In this document: piece by piece, positions 13,244 to 19,192 of the stretch
Numbering within the stretch: the stretch's first letter is position 1
Layout of the letters: the number at the start of each line of letters is the position of its first letter
From: a bacterium
GTDB taxonomy: Bacteria > Patescibacteriota > Minisyncoccia > UBA6257 > 2-01-FULL-56-20
Direction of reading: 5' to 3'
Assembly (NCBI GenBank): GCA_021817655.1
Contig: JAKAGE010000006.1
Location: 1-21,075, forward strand
DNA length: 21,075 nt
The notes under the pieces: generated by a model
The model's database searches: none
The model's input: only the letters and a program-made list of their open reading frames with translations
Told to the model about the DNA's origin: nothing
Position numbers and translations under genes: made by a program

Positions 13244-13879
13244 TCAGGCTGATCCCAAAAGCGGGACCAGTGTACCGCTTGAGCCGATACAGTCGACGAC
13301 GGGAAGTTCCTTGAACTTCTTTAGCTCCGCGTATGCGGCGCAAGGGAACATTCCGATCATCGCATCCGGCTTCTTAAAGAACCGTGTAATGCCTTTGCCT
13401 TGGTTGGATCGTCCTTCAGGTTGAAGTGCGCGGATCAGTGCTCCGGCCGTGCCGTGCTTTGCGGTCACCTTTTCTGGGTCGATGGACTCAATGCCGGTGT
13501 CGACCATAGAAATAACGACGGGGATGCCAAGTGATTTTGCTTTGGCAATCGCTTTTTCGGCCAGCGTGGAAGTGTACTTGTTAAGGCTGATTTCAGCCCG
13601 CACGAGACCTGGAACGATCGAATTGTCGGTTGCGCAAAGGACGGAAATGGGAACTCCATTCTCCTTCGCAAGCTCTACCACTTCATGGAAGATTGGCGAC
13701 AAGCCAGTTTCTCCGTTGCTTGTCAGATAGATCTCGCCATATTGTCCGGTGGCAAGGTGGGCGCTCACAGCTTGGACGACCTTTTGGAGGTCGCCGGCGC
13801 CGTGTTCAGGCGTGCGGCAGAATGCGCAAGCCAGAGGGCATGGGGCTGGGAGCGCGACGGCTAAAGTTTTCTTTTCCAC
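13244..13879 (-). CDS. Small radical SAM protein
   Basis: A 211-residue protein. C14, C18 and C21 form the CxxxCxxC motif (PCPLACAFC) that binds the 4Fe-4S cluster used to cleave S-adenosylmethionine. LTSNGETG near residue 54 fits the GGE-type SAM-binding motif. Strands ISVLCATD (about 78-85) and IPVVISMVDTG follow as in a partial TIM barrel. C180 and C197 near the C-terminus (FPCAAY, VVDCIGSSGTLVPLLG) might bind an extra cluster or serve in substrate contact; this is inference. The length is close to that of activating enzymes. The start is GTG 13879, with Shine-Dalgarno AGGAG 7 bases before. It is transcribed away from a TrmB-type regulator from a strong promoter. No substrate protein or peptide is adjacent, so the reaction is unknown. 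Confidence 0.8.
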   Translation of the reverse strand: MEKKTLAVALPAPCPLACAFCRTPEHGAGDLQKVVQAVSAHLATGQYGEIYLTSNGETGLSPIFHEVVELAKENGVPISVLCATDNSIVPGLVRAEISLNKYTSTLAEKAIAKAKSLGIPVVISMVDTGIESIDPEKVTAKHGTAGALIRALQPEGRSNQGKGITRFFKKPDAMIGMFPCAAYAELKKFKELPVVDCIGSSGTLVPLLGSA

Positions 13880-13948
13880 GGCTTTTCTCCTCTCAAGTTT
13901 TTAAGGAAGTTCGCTCGTCTCAAAGAGGCAATTGAGCTTTCTACCGAC

Positions 13949-13977
13949 ATTTTAGTTTTCGATAGTCAATCTGTCAA
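13949..13977 (-). promoter_or_regulatory. Strong sigma-70 promoter of the radical SAM gene
   Basis: On the minus strand a perfect TTGACA (13972-13977) is followed after exactly 17 bases by TAAAAT (13949-13954). The predicted leader is about 63 bases. It is among the closest matches to consensus in the window. Confidence 0.75.
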
Positions 13978-14004
13978 AATGAAATAGACTATTATAGACC
14001 ATTA

Positions 14005-14019
14005 AAGCCATATTAGCTT
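14005..14019. promoter_or_regulatory. Small palindrome upstream of the radical SAM -35
   Basis: An imperfect palindrome with arms AAGC / GCTT and an AT-rich centre lies about 28 bases upstream of the radical SAM -35. It is a possible second operator in the divergent control region; evidence is weak. Confidence 0.25.
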
Positions 14020-14041
14020 AATAAATATCATATAAAATGCT

Positions 14042-14061
14042 GTTGATAATATATTGACAAC
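14042..14061. promoter_or_regulatory. Candidate operator palindrome over the TrmB-gene -35
   Basis: A 20-bp imperfect palindrome (GTTG-n2-AATATATT-n2-CAAC, 16 of 20 symmetric) covers the TTGACA of the regulator's own promoter. A dimeric HTH protein bound here would block its own transcription, so autorepression is likely. TrmB-type binding itself is inferred. Confidence 0.45.
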
Positions 14062-14082
14062 AAAAACAATATTTGCTAGGGT
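14054..14082 (+). promoter_or_regulatory. Promoter of the TrmB-type regulator, leaderless
   Basis: A perfect TTGACA (14054-14059) is followed after 17 bases by TAGGGT (14077-14082), preceded by TGC. The -10 ends 6 bases before ATG 14089, so the transcript should begin on the start codon. Confidence 0.65.
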
Positions 14083-14088
14083 TGAGGC

Positions 14089-14853
14089 ATGATTGAGGAT
14101 CAATTAAAGAAAATCGGGTTATCCGACAAGGAGGCATCGGTTTATCTATGTATTCTTCAACATCAGAAGATATTGCCTTCGCGCATTGCGGCACTTACGT
14201 CGATCAACCGCCCGACGGTCTATAGCGTTGCGAAAGAGTTGGTAAAGAAGGGCTTGGTAGCGGAAGATATCGCTGGTTCGCCGAAATATCTCGTGGCGCT
14301 TGGGGAGGAATCTCTCAATAATCTTGCGAAGCAAGAGGAGAACAAACTTGCAGAACTCAAACATCGGTTGCCGGAAGTTATTAGCGCCTTAAGGGAAGTG
14401 CCTAAAGAAGGGAAGTATTCAATTCCTCGTATTCGTTTTATTGATGAGCCACAATTGCGTGATTTCTTAAAACAGGAGTCTCCTATTTGGGCGAAGAGCG
14501 CGCTTGCGGGAGACAAAGCATGGTGGGGATTTCAAGACGATACTTTATTGGAGCATTATCAAGATTGGGCCGACTATTTCTGGACGACATTCCCGAGCAC
14601 GATTAAGCTCAATCTCTTCACAAATAAAAAAGATATCGAAACCAAAGTGATGGCTTGGAAAGAGTACTCCGGCCAGAGGCATATTAAGTATTTGGAAAAT
14701 AACACGGAGTTTACGGCGACGCACGTTGTCGTTGGGGATTATATTCTTTTTATCATGACGCACGAACGGCCACACTATTTGATCGAGATCTATGATCGTG
14801 TGATGGCGGAGAATACTCGGCAAGTTTTCAAAAGGCTTTGGAATACGGTTTAA
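14089..14853 (+). CDS. TrmB-family transcriptional regulator
   Basis: A 254-residue protein. Residues 1-75 form a winged HTH of the TrmB type: LKKIGLSDKEASVYLCIL, then ILPSRIAALTSINRPTVYSVAKELVKKGLV, then a wing ending KYLVAL. A coiled stretch (about 80-115) links to a C-terminal ligand or effector domain that is rich in aromatic residues (KAWWGFQDDTLLEHYQDWADYFW). The family includes archaeal sugar regulators and many uncharacterised bacterial members. This C-terminus lacks an evident sugar-binding TrmB motif, so I make no ligand call. The gene is divergent from the radical SAM gene across 209 bases and is the likely regulator of both. Two hand-counted 60-base rows at 14101 and 14401 are 37-38% GC, far below the roughly 70% of a row at 5101. 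Confidence 0.85.
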   Translation: MIEDQLKKIGLSDKEASVYLCILQHQKILPSRIAALTSINRPTVYSVAKELVKKGLVAEDIAGSPKYLVALGEESLNNLAKQEENKLAELKHRLPEVISALREVPKEGKYSIPRIRFIDEPQLRDFLKQESPIWAKSALAGDKAWWGFQDDTLLEHYQDWADYFWTTFPSTIKLNLFTNKKDIETKVMAWKEYSGQRHIKYLENNTEFTATHVVVGDYILFIMTHERPHYLIEIYDRVMAENTRQVFKRLWNTV

Positions 14854-15070
14854 ACTAAATCCGACCCTGTGCATCCGTCATTAGGCCATTACCGCCATTA
14901 GTTTTATCTGAATATATAAATCGTTTACCAGAGTTTGCCACCTGTCCGGCTCAGCTCCACTTGAATTTAATTTTGGTCGATTTGCGACCACTTGAAAGTG
15001 TTTTCTCCAAGTAATTACTAGCGTTTTATCGTGTAGAGTTAAGTTTGCCACCATCGAAATTAGCAATCTT
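14854..15070. other. Spacer after the regulator gene
   Basis: No convincing gene is seen. A small hairpin TGGTCG-ATTTG-CGACCA lies at 14974-14990 without a T run. The motif CCACTTGA occurs at about 14956 and 14988, and a third time near 13074. A 61-codon minus-strand frame is open but has no start signal and no recognisable content. Confidence 0.45.
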
Positions 15071-15102
15071 AAAACAGGGGGGTTGGGTGGAATGGAAAAC
15101 TT
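15071..15102 (+). repeat. Right copy of the 32-bp imperfect direct repeat
   Basis: 28 of 32 positions match 13155-13186. The G-tracts make a two-tier G-quadruplex conceivable. This copy sits just upstream of a leaderless -10 box, so it may also be a promoter-proximal element. Confidence 0.65.
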
Positions 15103-15105
15103 AAA

Positions 15106-15114
15106 TGGTAGAAT
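15106..15114 (+). promoter_or_regulatory. Extended -10 (TGG-TAGAAT) in front of a broken gene
   Basis: TAGAAT at 15109-15114 follows TGG and ends 6 bases before ATG 15121. The promoter is intact although the gene behind it is not. Confidence 0.55.
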
Positions 15115-15120
15115 GAAAAT

Positions 15121-15439
15121 ATGGATCCGGTCGAAAACGGCCCGCCTCCGTCAGCTCCGCTCAAGCGATGGAATTGGGGAGCGTTCTTTCTGACAATCAT
15201 TTGGGGGATTTTTAACAACGCACCCGAAACTGGTCTATCTTGGCGGCATTGATATGACCGTGACGGATCACGCCACGGGGAAAAGCGCGAATGTCTCGCT
15301 CACCACGCTCACCACCGGAGATACGGCGAACGTACTGGGATATACCATGATTCTGATCAATACGCAGCAGGTTTATGAAAAAGACAGTTTTGGACGCCTG
15401 ACGTCGCATAATGTGGCGACGCTTACGTACTATAAATAA
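15121..15439 (+). pseudogene. Broken gene: N-terminus of one membrane protein joined out of frame to a different C-terminus
   Basis: The first frame (15121-15252) gives 43 residues. It has a Pro-rich start, then KRWNWGAFFLTIIWGIFN, which resembles the start of small multi-TM proteins common in this bacterial group, and stops at TGA 15250. A second frame, read from about 15218 to TAA 15437-15439, gives HPKLVYLGGIDM and continues as a beta-rich unit (ATGKSANVSLTTLTTGDTANVLGYTMIL, then QVYEKDSFGRLTSHN). The second part has no usable start before ATG 15254. The join lies near 15200-15218. Most likely a deletion removed the middle of one gene or fused two genes. Alternatively, the 61-residue second part is made on its own from ATG 15254. 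Confidence 0.55.
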
Positions 15440-15460
15440 TGATGCCCAATTCGGCGTTCC

Positions 15461-16150
15461 ATGATCCTCACTCTCATCGGCAGGCATAGCGAGGCGGGCG
15501 ATGCGGCCTCATTCATTTTCCGGGCGGACCAGCCCGGATTTACATGGCGCGCCGGGCAATTTTTGCATTACATTCTCTCTCGGGAAAACCCGGACGATCG
15601 CGGCATCGAGCGCTGGTTCACGGTCTCTTCGGCCCCGTTCGAGGGGCAGGTCATGCTTACGACCCGGCTCGTCGAACGGCGGTCGACGTTCAAGGCGGCG
15701 CTCGATGCGCTTGCGATCGGGGCGACGATCGACGCCGACGGCCTCGAAGGCGATTTCGTCGTTGACGACCCGAATGCGGAATTCGTGTTCATCGCCGGCG
15801 GCATCGGCATTACGCCGTACCGGTCCATCCTTTTGGATCTCGATCATGGCGGCGCGGATATCAATGCGACGCTCCTCTACGCGAATCGCACGAAGGATTT
15901 TGTCTTCAAGGAAGAGCTTGAGGCGCTTGCCGTGCGTCACAAGAATTTCCGGATTCGGTACGTCGTCGATCCCGAAACGATCGACGAGGCGGCGATCCGG
16001 GAGGCGGCACCTGATCTTGCGAGGCCGATCTTCTATATTTCCGGTCCCGAACCGATGGTGGAGTCCTTCGAGAAGATGATGCGGGGCATGGGCATTCCTG
16101 ATGCGCGCCTCAAGCGCGATTACTTTCCGGGATATCGCTGGCCCCTATGA
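15461..16150 (+). CDS. FAD/NAD(P)-binding oxidoreductase, ferredoxin-NADP reductase type
   Basis: A 229-residue flavoprotein reductase. The FAD domain (1-100) contains FTWRAGQFLHYIL and RWFTVSSAP (51-59), the R-x-Y/F-[S/T] flavin motif. The NAD(P) domain (100-229) opens FVFIAGGIGITPYRSIL (108-124) and ends YISGPEPMVESFEKMMRGMGIPDARLKRDYFPGY. There is no 2Fe-2S cysteine cluster, so it needs a separate electron partner, which is not in this window. It transfers hydride-derived electrons between NAD(P)H and a carrier. No Shine-Dalgarno sequence and no -10 at 6 bases are seen at ATG 15461. A TATAAA at 15431 could give an 18-base leader. GC content is high again, so the accessory stretch ends before this gene. 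Confidence 0.88.
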   Translation: MILTLIGRHSEAGDAASFIFRADQPGFTWRAGQFLHYILSRENPDDRGIERWFTVSSAPFEGQVMLTTRLVERRSTFKAALDALAIGATIDADGLEGDFVVDDPNAEFVFIAGGIGITPYRSILLDLDHGGADINATLLYANRTKDFVFKEELEALAVRHKNFRIRYVVDPETIDEAAIREAAPDLARPIFYISGPEPMVESFEKMMRGMGIPDARLKRDYFPGYRWPL

Positions 16151-16245
16151 TGAAGTCGGTCGCCGTCCTTGTCGCGATCGGACCGGTCCTGCGTTCGCGC
16201 GTTTCGCCCTAGCTCCGGGTTCCGCTCGGGCGTTCCGGCGGAACG

Positions 16246-17361
16246 TCATTGCGCGGCGACGGCAAGCGCCGCGATCGTGATCGCGCTTGTTCCGGGCCGC
16301 GGGTCGTTCACGCCGAAGCCGATCGTCCCTCCGCCGTGAGGGTTCATCGGCGTTCGCCCCGGACCCATTCCTTCGTTCGTTGCCGTTACGCCGTTCAGGC
16401 CGCAGGTGCCGTAGATGCCGTTGACGGCGATCGATGCCGAGAGTGCCGTTGTTCCGCTTCCGCTCCATGGGACCATGGCCGGCGATGCGAGCGGGATCCG
16501 ATATCCTTTTATGTATTGCGCAAGCTGCATGGCGATCGTCCCGCGTGCGGCGTCCGCGGTGTATTCGCAGGCCACGTAGTCGCTCGCATCCGCGTAATCG
16601 GCCATGAGGGAAAAAACGGTTCCGCTACGGAGCGTGACCGCCGCGTTCATCGAATAATCGGTCCATGCCATCGCTCCGGGAGCGTCCAAATATGCGGTCC
16701 CGCCGAAGCTGTTCGCATTGGCGGAAAGCTCAAGAGCGCTTCCGGCGATGCCGACTTTCCCCCATGTCGCCTGCCATCGGGCATCGCCCGCGAAGTCCTG
16801 TTCGCGGAACGGGAGCGGCAGTGCGGCAGCGGCGGTCGACGGCTGCCCGGCATAGTGCTGCGTCGCCGGTGCCGGGAGCGGCGGCGCAGCAGTCGCGGCG
16901 GGCGCGACGGTGATCGTGGCGCTTGCGACCGGGAGTTCGGGGGGCGGTGCTGTCTGGGTGTCCGATGCCGTTGTTGAAGATGGGATCGCCGCCGGCACGG
17001 AGCCCTGCGGGTTTTTTCCGCCCGGCGCGCTCACGGTCGGGCGCGGAGCTTCTACGATCGTGCCCGGCGCGGGCGTTGTTTTGGAAGCGACCGCTCCCGC
17101 TGCGGGCGTGGCAGGCGGCACTGCGGGAAACCCCACGGCGACGATCGCCGCCTGTTTTCCCGCCGCGGGAAACGGCCCCGCCGGCGCGGCACCGAGGTTC
17201 GCGGCGATGTCAGCGGTCAGATTTCCCGCCCCGGGGAAAGAAAATCCCCGGAGCGAGAGCGTCGGGAACGAAGGGGACGGCGCCATCGTAAAGAACAGGA
17301 CGAGCGTCGCGAGTCCCAGGAATCCGAACACGGCGGCAAGCGCACCGAAGACCTTTCTCAT
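16246..17361 (-). CDS. Membrane-anchored, Pro/Ala/Thr-rich surface protein with a concanavalin/LamG-like C-terminal domain
   Basis: A 371-residue protein. It has one N-terminal TM helix (about 4-27), then a long low-complexity linker rich in Pro, Ala and Thr (about 45-180), then a beta-rich domain (about 185-371). The domain begins FREQDFAGDARWQATWGKVGIAGSALELSANA and includes AWTDYSMNAAVTLRSGTVFSLMADYADASDYVACEY. This layout of inner strands around a TDYS/VACEY core resembles 3-keto-disaccharide hydrolase/LamG-type jelly rolls that bind glycans. Two cysteines (in ACEY and GTCGL) may pair. The frame opens 6 codons earlier, but a TATCAT box ends 6 bases before ATG 17361, so I start there. It is likely a surface adhesin or glycan-binding protein; substrate unknown. 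Confidence 0.75.
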   Translation of the reverse strand: MRKVFGALAAVFGFLGLATLVLFFTMAPSPSFPTLSLRGFSFPGAGNLTADIAANLGAAPAGPFPAAGKQAAIVAVGFPAVPPATPAAGAVASKTTPAPGTIVEAPRPTVSAPGGKNPQGSVPAAIPSSTTASDTQTAPPPELPVASATITVAPAATAAPPLPAPATQHYAGQPSTAAAALPLPFREQDFAGDARWQATWGKVGIAGSALELSANANSFGGTAYLDAPGAMAWTDYSMNAAVTLRSGTVFSLMADYADASDYVACEYTADAARGTIAMQLAQYIKGYRIPLASPAMVPWSGSGTTALSASIAVNGIYGTCGLNGVTATNEGMGPGRTPMNPHGGGTIGFGVNDPRPGTSAITIAALAVAAQ

Positions 17362-17367
17362 AGTGTT

Positions 17368-17373
17368 ATGATA
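17368..17373 (-). promoter_or_regulatory. -10 box (TATCAT), leaderless start of the surface protein
   Basis: On the minus strand TATCAT ends 6 bases before ATG 17361. It lies inside the alternative longer reading from 17379, which argues against that start. Confidence 0.6.
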
Positions 17374-17384
17374 CCGCATTGATG

Positions 17385-17420
17385 AAAAGAAGGGCCGGAG
17401 AGCGAGATGCTCTCCGGCCC
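17385..17420 (-). terminator. Rho-independent terminator of the small TTG-start gene
   Basis: A 12-bp perfect GC-rich stem (GGGCCGGAGAGC / GCTCTCCGGCCC) with a 5-base loop is followed on the minus strand by TTCTTTTC. It is the strongest stem in the window. Confidence 0.9.
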
Positions 17421-17453
17421 GGACCGTAAGGGTGTCAGGAGATCAAACTAGAC

Positions 17454-17747
17454 CTAGACGATAAGTTGCTCGCAATCGCCGACAAGGCACTGGCCGCTGC
17501 CCGACACGGCAACATAGAACGAGATGGCCGTATGGCTGAGGAGAAGGGTGACCCCGTCAGTCGTCCTTAGTGCCTGGTACATGCAGCGAGGCTTGTTCCG
17601 GCAATGGTGGAACGCCTCCCGGATCGCCTCGATCGCTTCCGGCGTGTGGACATGGGCCTGGTTGACGGGAATCTCCCGCCAGCGGTTGCCCGCATCAAGA
17701 AAGCTCCCTTTCTCGCCCTCAATGACGAAACCTGCAGTCGATTCCAA
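17454..17747 (-). CDS. Small protein of unknown function, TTG start with strong ribosome binding site
   Basis: A 97-residue soluble protein with no TM helix. It has two parts: a polar N-terminus (to about 35), a helix AIEAIREAFHHCRNKPRCMYQAL, and a hydrophobic strand region (GVTLLLSHTAISFYVAVSG). Four cysteines come in two pairs (CRNKPRC and CLVGDC), a possible metal site. I recognise no family. Expression signals are clear: TTGACA-18-TATAGT, then GGGAGGTGA just before TTG 17747, and a 12-bp terminator after the stop. Such complete signals suggest a real, well-expressed gene. Confidence 0.7.
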   Translation of the reverse strand: MESTAGFVIEGEKGSFLDAGNRWREIPVNQAHVHTPEAIEAIREAFHHCRNKPRCMYQALRTTDGVTLLLSHTAISFYVAVSGSGQCLVGDCEQLIV

Positions 17748-17779
17748 AAATCACCTCCCGTAAATAGATTCCACATTTG

Positions 17780-17809
17780 ACTATATCGCCCCGCCGGGAC
17801 GCATGTCAA
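17780..17809 (-). promoter_or_regulatory. Strong promoter of the small TTG-start gene
   Basis: On the minus strand a perfect TTGACA (17804-17809) is followed after 18 bases by TATAGT (17780-17785). The Shine-Dalgarno GGGAGGTGA lies at 17751-17759. Confidence 0.75.
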
Positions 17810-17822
17810 TCGGGCATGGCGG

Positions 17823-19103
17823 TCAGAGCGTCGCGAACATCAGGATCGCGGCGATTGCCACGAGGACGAAGGTCGCCCAAACGAGGATGCGCGAGAGCCA
17901 GCCGCTTCGGTGTTCGCCCATGACCTCCTTGTCCTCTGCGATGCGCGCGATGATGAAGATGAGCGGTACGGCGGCGATGCCATTGAAGACGGCGGTGAAG
18001 ACAAGCGCCTTCATCGGGTCGATGCCCACGAAGTTGATCATGAGGCCGAGGAGCGTGGCGATCGTGATCACGCCGTAGAATCCGTGCGCCCGCTTGAGCT
18101 TGAGGTTCAGCCCCTCCCGCCAGTTGAGCGTTTCGGAGAGCGCGTACGATGCGGACGCGGAAAGCACCGGCACGGCGAGCATGCCGAGGCCGATGACGCC
18201 GATGGCAAAGAGCAGTTTGGCGACGGTGCCGGCATAGGGGAAGGAGTGTACGAGCGGCTCGAGGGCTTTTGCGGCCTGCGCTGCCGTCGCGATGTCCGTA
18301 ATGCCGTTCCCGTGAAGGACCGTCGCGGCGACGACGATCATGCACCACGTGGCGATCTCCGAGGAGAGCATGCCGGTGAAATTGTCGATGCGAAGCCGCC
18401 GCATGAACGCCTTCGTCGGATGCGCGCGGCGGTCCCGGCCGATAAGATGCCTTTCATGTTCCTCTTCCACCTCTTCGGAAGCTTCCCAAAAAAACATGTA
18501 GGGCGAGATGGTCGTGCCGATGACCCCGGTGATGATGAACAGGAATGCGAAGTTGAGCTGTATGTTCGGCAGGAAGGTCGCACGCAGGATCTCGCCCCAC
18601 GGTTCGGTCACGAGCACGGCGGTCAGAAGGTAGGAGAACAGGGCGAGCGCGAACCATTTGAGGATGCGCGCATACGTCCGGTACGACGTGAAGATTTCGA
18701 GGATGAGAATGAGCGCGGCGAAGAAGAGCGTGTAGAGCGCGAAGCTTCCGGGGAGGAGGAGCTGGGTTACGGCGCCCATCGCCCCGAGGTCGGCGCCGAT
18801 GTTCACCGTGTTCGCGATGACGACGAGCGCGAGGACGCCGTAGAGCACGGGGCGGCGGAACCGTTCTTTGACGACGGCGGCGATGCCTTTGCCGGTCGCC
18901 GCGCCGATCCGCGCGCATGCTTCCTGGATCGCGACCATGAACGGGAAAAGGTAGGCGGCGGTCCACAGCTGGCCGTAACCGAACTGTGCGCCGGTCTGGG
19001 TATAGGTGACGATCCCCGACGGGTCATCGTCCGCTGCGCCGGTGATGAGCCCGGGGCCGGTGATGGCGAGCAGCTTTTTTGTTTTTCGGCCGAATTTCGC
19101 CAT
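17823..19103 (-). CDS. Nramp-related divalent metal transporter with altered metal-site motifs
   Basis: A 426-residue integral membrane protein with about eleven TM helices, the usual Nramp size (PF01566). TM1 reads GPGLITGAADDDPSG (16-30), where classical Nramp carriers have DPGN. TM6 carries GTTISPYMFFWEASEEVEEE, where they have MPH. Thus the metal-binding Asn and Met are both replaced, while Asp27 remains. This pattern belongs to the wider Nramp-related branch, which includes Mg-type transporters. Import of Mn/Fe is therefore not assured, and Mg or another hard cation is possible by inference. The start ATG 19103 follows a TATAAT by 8 bases. The gene is alone on its transcript. Confidence 0.85.
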   Translation of the reverse strand: MAKFGRKTKKLLAITGPGLITGAADDDPSGIVTYTQTGAQFGYGQLWTAAYLFPFMVAIQEACARIGAATGKGIAAVVKERFRRPVLYGVLALVVIANTVNIGADLGAMGAVTQLLLPGSFALYTLFFAALILILEIFTSYRTYARILKWFALALFSYLLTAVLVTEPWGEILRATFLPNIQLNFAFLFIITGVIGTTISPYMFFWEASEEVEEEHERHLIGRDRRAHPTKAFMRRLRIDNFTGMLSSEIATWCMIVVAATVLHGNGITDIATAAQAAKALEPLVHSFPYAGTVAKLLFAIGVIGLGMLAVPVLSASASYALSETLNWREGLNLKLKRAHGFYGVITIATLLGLMINFVGIDPMKALVFTAVFNGIAAVPLIFIIARIAEDKEVMGEHRSGWLSRILVWATFVLVAIAAILMFATL

Positions 19104-19111
19104 ATGGATAG

Positions 19112-19120
19112 ATTATAGCA
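19112..19120 (-). promoter_or_regulatory. Extended -10 (TGC-TATAAT) of the Nramp-related gene
   Basis: On the minus strand TATAAT (19112-19117) follows TGC and ends 8 bases before ATG 19103. This is near-leaderless, with about a 2-base leader. No good -35 is present. Confidence 0.55.
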
Positions 19121-19130
19121 GGCAGGGATG

Positions 19131-19165
19131 AAAAAAAACGCTCCTGCTGCGTGCATGCAGGAGCG
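19131..19165 (-). terminator. Rho-independent terminator of the two-cupin gene
   Basis: A 9-bp perfect stem (CGCTCCTGC / GCAGGAGCG) with a 9-base loop is followed on the minus strand by eight T. It separates the cupin gene from the Nramp-related promoter. Confidence 0.9.
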
Positions 19166-19192
19166 ATGGGGACGAGGGTCGTGCGGCGGCGT

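Noticed and set aside
14881..15066. 61-codon minus-strand frame after the TrmB gene
   Set aside because: It has no start signal and no recognisable domain, and lies in a degraded-looking spacer.
13155..15102. The two 32-bp repeats as a CRISPR array
   Set aside because: There are only two copies, 1.9 kb apart, with genes between them. There are no regular spacers and no cas genes.
16147..16212. 21-codon frame overlapping the reductase stop by ATGA (MMKSVAVLVAIGP...)
   Set aside because: It is very short and ends soon after a signal-peptide-like start. It may be the remnant of a lost gene, but it cannot be supported as a gene.
16231..16245. Small hairpin just after the surface-protein stop
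   Set aside because: A 5-bp stem with no T run on either strand; not enough for a terminator call.
17910..19118. 402-codon plus-strand frame opposite the Nramp-related gene
   Set aside because: It is extremely rich in Asp, Glu, Arg and His with no domain, which is typical of the antisense of a hydrophobic membrane protein.
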